Shown: positions 9,509 to 17,074 of the stretch, piece after piece
Numbering within the stretch: position 1 is the first letter of the stretch
Layout: each line of letters starts with the position of its first letter
Source: Hydrogenophaga pseudoflava NBRC 102511
GTDB taxonomy: Bacteria > Pseudomonadota > Gammaproteobacteria > Burkholderiales > Burkholderiaceae_C
Assembly: GCF_001592285.1 (NCBI RefSeq)
Contig: NZ_BCWQ01000009.1
Span: 124,001 to 188,000 of the forward strand
Length of the DNA: 64,000 nt
Reading direction: 5' to 3'
Notes under the pieces: generated by a model
Database searches by the model: none
What the model was told of the DNA's origin: nothing
The model's input: only the letters and a program-made list of their open reading frames with translations
Translations under genes and position numbers: made by a program

Positions 9509-10584
9509 GCCGCCACAGCGGTTGTGGCTCGCAGCGAGCCGAACAGGTTCTTGGGATCGGCCAGCGGCGGCACCAGGGCGATGCGCTCGCCCAGGCCCAG
9601 ATGCTCGGCGGTTTGCTGCATGAAGCGCAGGGCCGAGAAGTCTTCCAGCGCGAAGCCGACCGAGTCGAACACGGTGACCTGATCGGTGCTGTCGCGACCG
9701 CTGCGTTCGCCGCGCAGCACCTGCCAGAACTCGGTGACGGCGAAGTCCGCCGGCTGGTGCTGGATCTCGCCCTCGATGCGCGACTGCGGCTCGTACTCCA
9801 CGAACACCTTGGACGCATGAAGGATGTCGCCGTGCAGTTCGGTCTTGCCCGGGCAGTCGCCGCCCACGGCGTTCAGGTGCATGCCGGGTTGAATCATCTC
9901 GGGCGTGAGGATGAGCGCGTTGCGCTTGTCGGCGGTGACGGTGGTGACGATGTCTGCGCCACGCACCGCCTCGGCCGTGCTGGCGCAGACGGTGACGCGC
10001 AGGCCGCTGCCCTGCAGGTTGCCCACCAGCTTGGCGCTGGCGGCCGGGTCCACGTCGTACACGCGCAGCTCGGTGATGCCCAGCAGGTGCTGGAAGGCCA
10101 GGGCCTGGAACTCGCTCTGCGCACCGTTGCCGATCAGCGCCATCACGCGGCTGTCGGGGCGCGCCAGCACCTTCGCGGCCAGGGCCGACATGGCGGCTGT
10201 GCGCAGCGCGGTGGTCAGGGTCAGTTCGCTCAGGAACAGCGGTGCGCCGGTGGCCACGTCGGCCAGCACGCCGAACGCCATCACGGTCGACAGACCCAGG
10301 CGGGTGTTGCCGGGGTGGCCGTTGACGTACTTGAAGCTGTAGCGCTGCGCGTCGGCCACGGGCATCAACTCGATCACGCCGACGTCGGAATGCGCGGCCA
10401 CGCGGGCGGTCTTGTCGAAATCGGCCCAGCGCAGGAAGTCGGCGCGGATGTTCGCGGCGATGGCCTCGATGCAGGCGGCCACGCCGTGGCGGCGCACCAG
10501 CTCGGCGGCTTCGGGGGCGCCCAAGTAGAGCGTGCCGGCTTCCACGAAGCGGGCGAGATCGGGGTTCTGGACGGTGGTTTTCAT
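9505..10584 (-). CDS. Ornithine cyclodeaminase family protein
   Basis: Predicted NAD-dependent enzyme converting L-ornithine to L-proline and ammonia. The 359 residues match the OCD/mu-crystallin family: substrate region FKYVNGHPGNTRLGLSTVMAFG and the Rossmann segment VMALIGNGAQSEFQALAF, then ALILTPEMIQPGMHLNAVGGDCPGK. The start MKTTVQNPDL at 10584 was taken instead of an upstream extension lying in the divergent promoter region. It is divergent from an Lrp/AsnC regulator that probably controls it. The OCD family also includes ketimine reductases and alanine dehydrogenases, so the substrate is inferred. Confidence 0.88.
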   Translation of the reverse strand: MKTTVQNPDLARFVEAGTLYLGAPEAAELVRRHGVAACIEAIAANIRADFLRWADFDKTARVAAHSDVGVIELMPVADAQRYSFKYVNGHPGNTRLGLSTVMAFGVLADVATGAPLFLSELTLTTALRTAAMSALAAKVLARPDSRVMALIGNGAQSEFQALAFQHLLGITELRVYDVDPAASAKLVGNLQGSGLRVTVCASTAEAVRGADIVTTVTADKRNALILTPEMIQPGMHLNAVGGDCPGKTELHGDILHASKVFVEYEPQSRIEGEIQHQPADFAVTEFWQVLRGERSGRDSTDQVTVFDSVGFALEDFSALRFMQQTAEHLGLGERIALVPPLADPKNLFGSLRATTAVAA

Positions 10585-10668
10585 GGCTTGTCTCCGGGCA
10601 GCACAGGGGGAGCTGGCAGTGTGGCGGAGGGCAGAGGCAATGAAAACCGCCAAACTTGTACTGAAACG

Positions 10669-10700
10669 GCAGAAAATCGGTCACATCGACAGATTTTGCT
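10669..10700. promoter_or_regulatory. Candidate Lrp-type operator between ocd and the Lrp/AsnC gene
   Basis: An imperfect A/T-rich dyad has AAAATC at 10673-10678 and GATTTT at 10692-10697, flanked by CAG and GCTG, only 13 bases before the regulator's ATG. AsnC/Lrp proteins bind such imperfect palindromes. Position and symmetry are seen; the binding protein is inferred. Confidence 0.4.
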
Positions 10701-10712
10701 GACGTTTTGATC

Positions 10713-11132
10713 ATGGACGACCTCGACCAACGCCTCATCGCCCTGCTGCGCCAGGACGCGCGCCTCTCGGTGGCCGACCTGGCCCACAAGCTGCAGGTCT
10801 CGCGCGGCACGGTCACCAACCGGTTGCGCAAGCTCGAAGACACCCAGGTGATCGTGGGTTACACCGTGCGCCTCAAACCCGAGGCGCAGCCCGAGCGCAT
10901 CCGCGCCTGGATGGGTGTTCAGGTGGAAGGCAACCGCACGCGCGAGGTGATCGCCAGCCTGCTGGGCGAGCCGTCTGTGGCGGCCCTGCACGACACCAAC
11001 GGCCGCTGGGACCTGCTGGCCGAGCTGGCGGTGGGCTCGATGGCCGAGCTGTCGCAGGCGCTGGAGCGCATCCGCCTGCTCAGCGGCATCCGCGGCACGG
11101 AAACCAGCATCCTGCTGACTTCGTACCGCTGA
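10713..11132 (+). CDS. Lrp/AsnC family transcriptional regulator
   Basis: Small amino-acid-responsive regulator of 139 residues. An N-terminal winged helix (MDDLDQRLIALLRQDARLSVADLAHKLQVSRGTVTNRLRKLED) is followed by a RAM ligand-binding domain ending GIRGTETSILLTSYR. The ATG at 10713 is preferred to the TTG two codons upstream because it matches the usual MD-LD start. Its divergence from the ornithine cyclodeaminase suggests local control of ornithine/proline or arginine catabolism. Confidence 0.9.
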   Translation: MDDLDQRLIALLRQDARLSVADLAHKLQVSRGTVTNRLRKLEDTQVIVGYTVRLKPEAQPERIRAWMGVQVEGNRTREVIASLLGEPSVAALHDTNGRWDLLAELAVGSMAELSQALERIRLLSGIRGTETSILLTSYR

Positions 11133-11168
11133 CCCTGCGCCGCCACGGTCGAGGCCGCCGTCAGGGTC
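11131..11168. terminator. Inverted repeat between the convergent Lrp and helicase genes
   Basis: GACCCTG (11131-11137) and CAGGGTC (11162-11168) pair across a GC-rich loop that could fold further. Again the two stop codons sit in the arms. Weak support as a bidirectional terminator. Confidence 0.4.
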
Positions 11169-13461
11169 GGGGCGCCACCTCGACCCGCCACCAGGACGGC
11201 AGCAGGCGCCGCACCTCGGCGCGGGCGAAGCGGTCGTCCAGCAGCCAGACGCAGCCCCGGTCCTGTTCGGAGCGGATCACCCGGCCGGCCGCCTGCACCA
11301 CCCGCATCAGGCCCGGGAACAGGTAGGTGTGGTCGTAGCCGTGGCCGGTGCGCTGCTGCAAGCGCTCGCGCATGCGCTCATTCTCGGCGTTGACCTGGGG
11401 CAGGCCCAGGGTGGCGATGAAGGCGCCCACCAGCCGCTCGCCGGGCAGGTCGATGCCTTCTCCGAAGGCGCCGCCCAGCACCGCGAAGCCCACGCCCTGG
11501 CCGCCTTCGACAAAGCGGGCCACGAAGGCGTCGCGCTCGGGTTCCTCCATGCCGCGTGTCTGCGCCCAGTGCGGCAGGTCCGGGTGGCGCTGCGCCAGCC
11601 GCTGCCGGGCCAGGTCCAGGTACTCGAAGCTGCTGAAGAAAGCCAGGTAGTTGCCGGGGCGCTCGTGGAACTGCGCGCCGATGACGTCCACCAGTGCGTC
11701 CAGCGAGCGCAAGCGGTCGGCGTAGCGGGTCGAGATCCAGGGCGCGATCAGCACCCGCAGCTGCTCGGCCGCGAACGGCGAGGGCAGGTCGACATGGGCG
11801 GCGTCGGCCGGCAATCCGAGCATCTCCTCCACATGCCCCACTGGGGCCAGCGTGGCGGAGAACAGGGTCGCGCTGTGCGCCGCCGCCCAGCGCGATTCGA
11901 GCCAGGGCGCCGGCACCACGTTGCGGATGCGCAGCGTCGGCAGCCGCCGGCCACGCCCGCCCGGTGGTGCCGCCCACGGCCCCGCTTCGCACAGCGAGTG
12001 CTCACCGAAACCTTCGGCGATGCGCACGAAATGCAGCGCCTCGAACACCCAGTTCTGCAGTGCAGGGTCGGGTGCGGGGCCGGGCTGCGCGGCCAGCAGA
12101 TCGAGCAGGGTGTTGCAGGTGTTCTGCAGGGTGGTGGCCCAGTCGTCCGGCAGGCCGTCGGCCAGCGCCTGCGTGCCCTCGGCCGGCGGGAGGTCGCGGG
12201 CGAAGGCGCTCCAGCGCCGGTGCAGGGCGTCCATGGCTTTGCGGATGTCCGGGGTCGCCTCGTGCCGCTGGCGCAGGAACTCGTGCGCGTTCAGTGTGGC
12301 GCTGTACATGCTGCGCGCGCGGTCGATCAGGTTGTGCGCCTCGTCCACCAGCAGCGCGGTGCGCCAGCCCTGGTCTTCGGCCAGTGCGAACCAGTGCGCG
12401 CCCACGTCGAACCAGTGGTTGTAGTCGCCCACCAGCACGTCGCACCAGCGCTGCATCTCCTGGCCGAGGTAGTAGGGGCAGACGCCGTGTGCCAGCGCCA
12501 GTGCGCGCAGGCGGTCCCGGTCCAGCCAGGCGGCCTGCGCCGCCGCCTCGCGCGCGGCGGGCAGGCGGTCGTAGAAGCCGCGCGCCAGCGGGCAGGACTC
12601 GCCGTGGCAGGCCTTGTCCGGGTGCTCGCAGGCCTTGTCGCGCGCCAGGCGTTCGAGTACCCGCAGCGGCAGGCGCGTGGGAGCGCCCAGCCGCTCCAGC
12701 GCGTCCAGCGCCAGCTGCCGGCCGGTGGTGCGGGCGGTGAGGAAGAGCAGGCGGTCGGTGCCCTGGTCGGGCATGGCGCGCAGGCTGGCGAACACCGTGG
12801 CCATGGTCTTGCCGATGCCGGTGGGGGCCTGGGCCAGCAGGTGGCGCGCGCGGGTGTTGGCGCGGTACACATCGGCCGCCAGTTCGCGCTGCCCGGTGCG
12901 GAACGAGGGAAAGGGAAACGCAAGCGCCGTCAGGGCCTCGTCCCTTGCATGCCGGTGCAGCTGATCGGCCCAGGCCCAGGCGAAGTACCGCTCGCACAGG
13001 TCCTCGAAGAAGTCCCGCAGCGCATCGGCGGTGCAGGTCTCGGTCAGCACCGTTTCCTGCCCGCTGTCGATGTCGAAATAGACCAGGGCCACCTCGATCT
13101 GCGCCAGTGACAGCTGCTCGCACAGCATCCAGCCGTAGACGCGGGCCTGTGCCCAGTGCAGGGCCTGGTGGTTGGCCGGCACACGACCGGCGTCGCCGCG
13201 GCGGGTCTTGATCTCCTCGACGCGCCGGGCCACGGGGTCGAACCCATCGGCCCGGCCCTGCACCACCAGCGGGCCGAAGCGGGCGCTCAGCGCCAGTTCG
13301 CGCTGGTAGCCGGCGCCGCGCCGCGCGGTCACGGTCTGGTGCCCCGCGATGCCTTCGACGCCGGTCGGCGAGGGCGTGAAGCGCAGGTCGAGGTCGCCGC
13401 TGCGCGCGGTGAAGTGGCACAGCGTGCGCACCGACACGGCGATGTCGACGACCGGAAACAT
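11161..13461 (-). CDS. PD-(D/E)XK nuclease-DinG/XPD-like Fe-S helicase fusion
   Basis: Superfamily 2 DNA helicase of the Rad3/XPD/DinG type, probably in DNA repair. The 766-residue protein has an N-terminal nuclease-fold domain with GRADGF and, about 12 residues later, EEIKTRRG (the D...ExK signature), then Walker A APTGIGKT near residue 210, a cysteine cluster (CEHPDKACHGESC and later HGVCPYYL) that fits a 4Fe-4S site, the DEAH box in LLVDEAHNL, and C-terminal helicase motifs including QAAGRVIRSEQDRG. The ATG at 13461 gives the family N-terminus VDIAVSVRTLCHFTA; a GTG at 13485 is an alternative. It is divergent from an MmcB-like gene across an SOS-box-like sequence. Confidence 0.9.
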   Translation of the reverse strand: MFPVVDIAVSVRTLCHFTARSGDLDLRFTPSPTGVEGIAGHQTVTARRGAGYQRELALSARFGPLVVQGRADGFDPVARRVEEIKTRRGDAGRVPANHQALHWAQARVYGWMLCEQLSLAQIEVALVYFDIDSGQETVLTETCTADALRDFFEDLCERYFAWAWADQLHRHARDEALTALAFPFPSFRTGQRELAADVYRANTRARHLLAQAPTGIGKTMATVFASLRAMPDQGTDRLLFLTARTTGRQLALDALERLGAPTRLPLRVLERLARDKACEHPDKACHGESCPLARGFYDRLPAAREAAAQAAWLDRDRLRALALAHGVCPYYLGQEMQRWCDVLVGDYNHWFDVGAHWFALAEDQGWRTALLVDEAHNLIDRARSMYSATLNAHEFLRQRHEATPDIRKAMDALHRRWSAFARDLPPAEGTQALADGLPDDWATTLQNTCNTLLDLLAAQPGPAPDPALQNWVFEALHFVRIAEGFGEHSLCEAGPWAAPPGGRGRRLPTLRIRNVVPAPWLESRWAAAHSATLFSATLAPVGHVEEMLGLPADAAHVDLPSPFAAEQLRVLIAPWISTRYADRLRSLDALVDVIGAQFHERPGNYLAFFSSFEYLDLARQRLAQRHPDLPHWAQTRGMEEPERDAFVARFVEGGQGVGFAVLGGAFGEGIDLPGERLVGAFIATLGLPQVNAENERMRERLQQRTGHGYDHTYLFPGLMRVVQAAGRVIRSEQDRGCVWLLDDRFARAEVRRLLPSWWRVEVAPRP

Positions 13462-13506
13462 GGGCGGATGAACCAAGGGAAACACCAGAGGGAGCTGGTC
13501 ATCGTA

Positions 13507-13522
13507 CTGGATATATAGTCAG
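13507..13522. promoter_or_regulatory. SOS (LexA) box-like palindrome
   Basis: CTGGATATATAGTCAG has the CTG-N10-CAG form of a LexA box and agrees with the classical 16-base consensus CTGTATATATATACAG at 13 positions. It lies between two divergent repair-like genes, 6 bases before the ATG at 13529 and about 45 bases upstream of the helicase ATG at 13461. The symmetry is seen; LexA binding is inferred. Confidence 0.6.
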
Positions 13523-13528
13523 TTCATC

Positions 13529-14350
13529 ATGGACGCCGCACCCGATTCCCCGCCCGGTCCGGGCCCCGCGCTCACGCGCATCCACCACCGGCGCCTGCGC
13601 GAGATCCACCGCTCGGCCGGCTGGCCCTGCCAGGACATGGTCGAGGTGGAGCTGCTGGCCGCGGGGCTGCTGGAGCGGCGGCTGGACCAGGGGCGGGAGA
13701 CGCTGCGCGTCACCGAGGCGGGCATCCAGGTGCTGGCGCGGGTGTTCGCCGGCAACAAGGCGGCGCGCTCGGCCCACGAGGCCCTGGTGGAGCAGGTGGC
13801 GACGGCGATGGCGCGGTCCGGGCGCCTGGCCTGGCGGGGGCTGGCGCTGCGGGTCGCGCTGCCCATGGAACTGCTGACGGGAGAGTTGCCCGAACCGATG
13901 GCCGCCGAGCCGGCGGCGCAGGGGCTCTGGACCGAGCTGGCCGCGCCCGAGCCACCCCCGGCGCACGGCTGGTGCATGGCCTGTCCCGACGTGTTTTCGA
14001 TCCGCAACTCCTCGGTGGAGGCCTACCTGGAGCCGGTGGTGCACGAGATCAAGGTGCACCGCTCGGACCTGCTGGGCGACCTCAAGAAGCCGGCCAAGCG
14101 CGCGGCCTACCTGGGCATGGCCGGCGCCTGCTGGTACGTGCTGGGGGAAGACACCAAGGGGCGACCCATCGGTGCGCCCGACGAAGTTCCGGCCGAGTGC
14201 GGCGTGATGCTGGTCGAGCGCGGTGCGCTGCGGGTGGCGCGCGAGGCGCCCCGGCGTGCGGTGGAGCGGCTGCCGTTCCACGTGTGGATGGCGCTGGCCA
14301 AGGCCGGGCCGGCCTGGCGCGAGGACGACCCGTCGCAACAGGCGCTCTGA
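13529..14350 (+). CDS. MmcB-like protein, putative PD-(D/E)XK-fold DNA repair factor
   Basis: 273-residue protein of uncertain function. The N-terminus (residues 10-60) looks like a winged helix (RRLREIHRSAG...VEVELLAAGLLERRL). The C-terminal half has PDVFSI (Asp154), then EIKVHRSDL (Glu173, Lys175), DLKKPAKRAAYLGMAGACWYVL, and PAECGVMLVERGALRVAREAP. That order (D, E-x-K, SDL/DF, K..Y, late glycine-rich strand) is the layout of MmcB DNA repair proteins and related restriction-endonuclease-like folds. Divergence from a repair helicase and the shared SOS-like box support a repair role. Family assignment is pattern recognition, not a database match. Confidence 0.6.
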   Translation: MDAAPDSPPGPGPALTRIHHRRLREIHRSAGWPCQDMVEVELLAAGLLERRLDQGRETLRVTEAGIQVLARVFAGNKAARSAHEALVEQVATAMARSGRLAWRGLALRVALPMELLTGELPEPMAAEPAAQGLWTELAAPEPPPAHGWCMACPDVFSIRNSSVEAYLEPVVHEIKVHRSDLLGDLKKPAKRAAYLGMAGACWYVLGEDTKGRPIGAPDEVPAECGVMLVERGALRVAREAPRRAVERLPFHVWMALAKAGPAWREDDPSQQAL

Positions 14351-14369
14351 GAGCGCGCGCGGCGCCGGC

Positions 14370-14375
14370 TACAAT
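14370..14375 (+). promoter_or_regulatory. Probable -10 element for the riboswitch transcript
   Basis: TACAAT is one base off the sigma-70 consensus TATAAT and lies about 10 bases before the start of the riboswitch fold, giving transcription start near 14382-14385. No convincing -35 is visible about 17 bases upstream. Confidence 0.55.
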
Positions 14376-14384
14376 CGCCCGGTC

Positions 14385-14527
14385 ATTGGGGAGTAGCCGC
14401 TCTTCACCTTGAAGAGGCCCGCGTCAACACACTTGTCCGTTCCCGGACATGGCGCAGGCAGTCCCGCACCTGGCAAGACCTTTGACCACGATGCTCCGCA
14501 TGAGGCCGGGGTGCGTCGTGGTCAAAC
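14385..14527 (+). promoter_or_regulatory. yybP-ykoY manganese riboswitch
   Basis: The leader contains the conserved aptamer blocks of this class: GGGGAGTAGCC at the 5' end, GCGTCAACACACTTGT in the second loop, and the proteobacterial downstream segments TGGCAAGACCTTTGAC and GCATGAGGC. A strong hairpin is formed by TTTGACCACGA (14481-14491) and TCGTGGTCAAA (14515-14525), a likely switching helix upstream of the ATG. The class binds Mn2+ and turns on Mn exporters; here it precedes a GDT1/UPF0016 exporter, which fits. Confidence 0.93.
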
Positions 14528-14560
14528 GCGTTCTGTGCCGGCCCGTGAAAGTTTCCCCAC

Positions 14561-15139
14561 ATGGAATCCCTGCTCGTCTCCACCGGAGTTGTCGCGCTCG
14601 CCGAAATCGGCGACAAGACGCAACTGCTGGCCTTCATCCTCGCCGCGCGCTTCAAGAAACCGCTGCCCATCATCGCCGGCATCCTGCTGGCGACCATCGT
14701 CAACCACGGCCTGGCCGGTGCGCTGGGCGCCTGGATCACGGCGCAGGTGAGTCCAGAAGTCCTGCGCTGGGTGCTGGGAGCCTCGTTCATCGGCATGGCG
14801 GTCTGGACACTGATCCCCGACAAGATCGAGGAAGAGGAAACCCAGGTGGCACAGAAGCTGGGCGTGTTCGGCGCCACGCTGATCACCTTCTTCCTGGCCG
14901 AGATGGGCGACAAGACACAGATCGCCACGGTGGCCATGGCCGCGCACTACGCGACACCGCTGCTGGTGGTGATCGGCACCACCCTGGGCATGCTGATCGC
15001 CGACGTGCCGGCGGTGTTTGTCGGCGACCGCCTGGCCAACAGGATCCCGATGAAGCTGGTGCACTCGATCGCCGCCGGCATCTTCGCCATGCTGGGGGTG
15101 GCGACCCTGCTGGGCGCAGGCTCCAGTCTCGGTTTCTGA
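14561..15139 (+). CDS. GDT1/TMEM165 (UPF0016) family manganese exporter
   Basis: Integral inner-membrane protein of 192 residues, expected to export Mn2+ (MneA-type). The two hallmark repeats are present: EIGDKTQLLAFILAARF near residue 11 and EMGDKTQIATVAMAAHY near residue 111, each starting a three-helix half. The ATG at 14561 follows the riboswitch directly, with no strong Shine-Dalgarno (GTGAAAG only), which suits control of ribosome access or readthrough by the upstream RNA. Mn specificity is inferred from the riboswitch and family. Confidence 0.92.
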   Translation: MESLLVSTGVVALAEIGDKTQLLAFILAARFKKPLPIIAGILLATIVNHGLAGALGAWITAQVSPEVLRWVLGASFIGMAVWTLIPDKIEEEETQVAQKLGVFGATLITFFLAEMGDKTQIATVAMAAHYATPLLVVIGTTLGMLIADVPAVFVGDRLANRIPMKLVHSIAAGIFAMLGVATLLGAGSSLGF

Positions 15140-15232
15140 TGAGCGCCAGCCGGGTTGTGGGGCGCCCATGGTAGCCTCGCGCCCGGCATTTCAAGGCAGA
15201 GCGTGGGTATACCGCGCAGGAATCAGGACACC

Positions 15233-16036
15233 ATGGGTTCAGTCGGGGACTGGCGCCAGGCGCCAGCGGTGCGGGACATTGCCGCGGGGCTTAAGAGCTG
15301 GCCCATCGTCAGCTTCATGGCGCTGAGCGACGTGCGCGCGCGCTACAAGCGCAGCGTGCTCGGGCCGCTCTGGCTGACGCTGGGAACCGCCATCGGCTCC
15401 ATGGGGCTGGGCCTGCTCTGGAGCGAGCTGATGAAGGTGCCGGCGGCGCAGTTCGTGCCGACGCTCACCGCGGGCCTCATCCTGTGGCAGTTCATCGCCG
15501 GCGTGCTGAGCGAATCGAGCACGGTCTACGCGCGCCAGGCCTCGGTGATCCGCAACCTCAGCCTGCCGCTGTCGATCTACCCACCCCAGCTGGTGCTGCG
15601 CCACATGGTGAACCTGGTGCACAACCTGCCCATCTTCCTGATCGTGGCGCTGGTGTACGGCGTGCCCGTGAGCTGGCACACGCTGCTGGTCGTGCCGGCC
15701 ATGCTGCTGCTGACCCTCAACCTCTACTGGGTGTGTGTGGTGGTCAGCATCCTGGGCGCCCGCTTCCGCGACCTGGAATACATCATCGGTGCGGTCCTGC
15801 CCCTGCTGATGTTCATCAGCCCGGTGTTCTACCGGCCCAATTACCTGCCGTTCAGCGAGGCGATCCTCTGGTTCAACCCGCTGTCGCACGCCATCGAGCT
15901 GGTGCGCTCGCCGCTGCTGGGGCACGCGCCGCCGGACTTCGTGATCTGGTCCAACCTGGGCGGCCTGGCCGTCGGACTGTGCCTGGCGTTCTGGCTGTTC
16001 AACAACAAGCGCGACCGCATCGCGTTCTGGATCTGA
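15233..16036 (+). CDS. ABC-2 type polysaccharide exporter permease (Wzm/KpsM-like)
   Basis: Membrane half of an ABC exporter for lipid-linked polysaccharide. The 267 residues have about six hydrophobic segments and the family pattern DVRARYKRSVLGPLWLTLG near the N-terminus, with FRDLEYIIGAVLPLLMFISPVFYRP later. The ATG at 15233 (MGSVGDWRQAP) follows AGGA at 15225-15228; upstream in-frame codons overlap the spacer after the exporter gene. It is followed after 3 bases by its ATPase. No glycosyltransferases adjoin, so the substrate is unknown. Confidence 0.9.
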   Translation: MGSVGDWRQAPAVRDIAAGLKSWPIVSFMALSDVRARYKRSVLGPLWLTLGTAIGSMGLGLLWSELMKVPAAQFVPTLTAGLILWQFIAGVLSESSTVYARQASVIRNLSLPLSIYPPQLVLRHMVNLVHNLPIFLIVALVYGVPVSWHTLLVVPAMLLLTLNLYWVCVVVSILGARFRDLEYIIGAVLPLLMFISPVFYRPNYLPFSEAILWFNPLSHAIELVRSPLLGHAPPDFVIWSNLGGLAVGLCLAFWLFNNKRDRIAFWI

Positions 16037-16039
16037 ACC

Positions 16040-16789
16040 ATGGCACGGCTGACCCTGAAGAACGTGACGGTCCAGTACCCGATCTACAACAGCCGCAGCT
16101 TCTCGCTGCGCAACCAGATCATGCGTGTGAGCACTGGCGGACGCATCGAGAGCGAGGCCGGGCAGGTGAGCGTGGTGACCGCGCTCAAGGACGTGTCTTT
16201 CGACCTGCGCGACGGCGATGCGGTGGCGCTGATGGGCCACAACGGTGCCGGCAAGAGCACCATGCTGCGCACCCTGGCGGGGGTCTACACCCCGATCTCT
16301 GGCCAGATCGTGCGCGAAGGCCGGGTCTCGACCATGCTGGAACTGGGCGCCGGCATCGACGGCGAACTCTCGGGCTACGAGAACATCACGCGCATGGGCG
16401 TGCTGCTGGGCATGAGCCTCAAGGAGATTGAGGCCCATGTGCCGGACATCGAGCAGTTCTGCCAGCTCGGCGACTTCCTGCGCCTGCCGGTGCGCACCTA
16501 CTCGTCGGGCATGTCGACCCGCCTGATGTTCGCGGTAGCCACCACCGTGCAGCCCGACATCCTGCTGGTCGACGAGATTTTCGGCATGGGCGATGCCGAG
16601 TTCCAGGTCAACGCCAAGCGGCGCATGGAGAGCCTGATCGAGAAGGTCGGCATCTTCGTCTTCGCCACCCACAACGACGAGCTGATCGAGCGCTACTGCA
16701 ACCGCTTCTTCCGTCTGGAGCACGGCAACGTGCGCGAGATGACACGCGACGAGGCACTGGCCGCCCACTTCGCGGCCACCGGACGCTGA
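16040..16789 (+). CDS. ABC polysaccharide exporter ATPase (Wzt/KpsT-like)
   Basis: Nucleotide-binding subunit paired with the preceding permease. The 249 residues contain Walker [10 protein letters not shown] near residue 72, the signature variant YSSGMSTRL, and Walker [16 protein letters not shown]. The N-terminus ([23 protein letters not shown]) is typical of polysaccharide ATPases. The protein stops soon after the nucleotide-binding fold, so it lacks the C-terminal carbohydrate-binding domain of O9a-type Wzt and should act like short Wzt/KpsT/TagH proteins. Confidence 0.92.
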   Translation: MARLTLKNVTVQYPIYNSRSFSLRNQIMRVSTGGRIESEAGQVSVVTALKDVSFDLRDGDAVALMGHNGAGKSTMLRTLAGVYTPISGQIVREGRVSTMLELGAGIDGELSGYENITRMGVLLGMSLKEIEAHVPDIEQFCQLGDFLRLPVRTYSSGMSTRLMFAVATTVQPDILLVDEIFGMGDAEFQVNAKRRMESLIEKVGIFVFATHNDELIERYCNRFFRLEHGNVREMTRDEALAAHFAATGR

Positions 16790-16802
16790 GCGCTCAGACG
16801 AT

Positions 16803-16859
16803 CCGGCGCCGGGCCGCCCCAAGCCGGATCCGCCCCCGCGCGGCGGCGGAGCGTGGGGG
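16803..16859. repeat. Dispersed intergenic repeat, copy 1
   Basis: GC-rich sequence between convergent wzt-like and slyX genes with the blocks CGCCGGGCCGCCCC, AAGCCGGATCCGCCCCC and GTGGGGG. Read on the minus strand it resembles the copies at 23309 and 38433 (C-run/G-run stem, then CGGCCCGGCG). It probably folds into a hairpin and may terminate both genes. Confidence 0.55.
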
Positions 16860-16861
16860 CC

Positions 16862-17074
16862 TCAGTAATGCGGTGGCAGCTCGTCGCGCAGGCTGCGGAA
16901 CCCCGCAGGCTGCGACTCGTCGTTGCGCTGCCGCAGCTGGGCGACCTCGTGGATCAGCATCGCGATCTGGTCGTGCTGCCGGGCCACCATGGTGTTGAGC
17001 GTCTCGACCAGATCGTCCAGGTAGCTGATCTTGATTTCCAGCTGCGTCAGCCGCTCGCTGTCGGCCGTGTTCAT
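16862..17074 (-). CDS. slyX: SlyX family protein
   Basis: Short 70-residue cytoplasmic protein of the SlyX family, function unknown. It is mostly one heptad-patterned helix ([40 protein letters not shown]) that should form a coiled coil, and it ends in the family hallmark PPHY. Its ATG overlaps the stop codon of cysK (ATGA at 17074-17071), so the two are translationally coupled in an msrB-cysK-slyX operon. Confidence 0.9.
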   Translation of the reverse strand: MNTADSERLTQLEIKISYLDDLVETLNTMVARQHDQIAMLIHEVAQLRQRNDESQPAGFRSLRDELPPHY

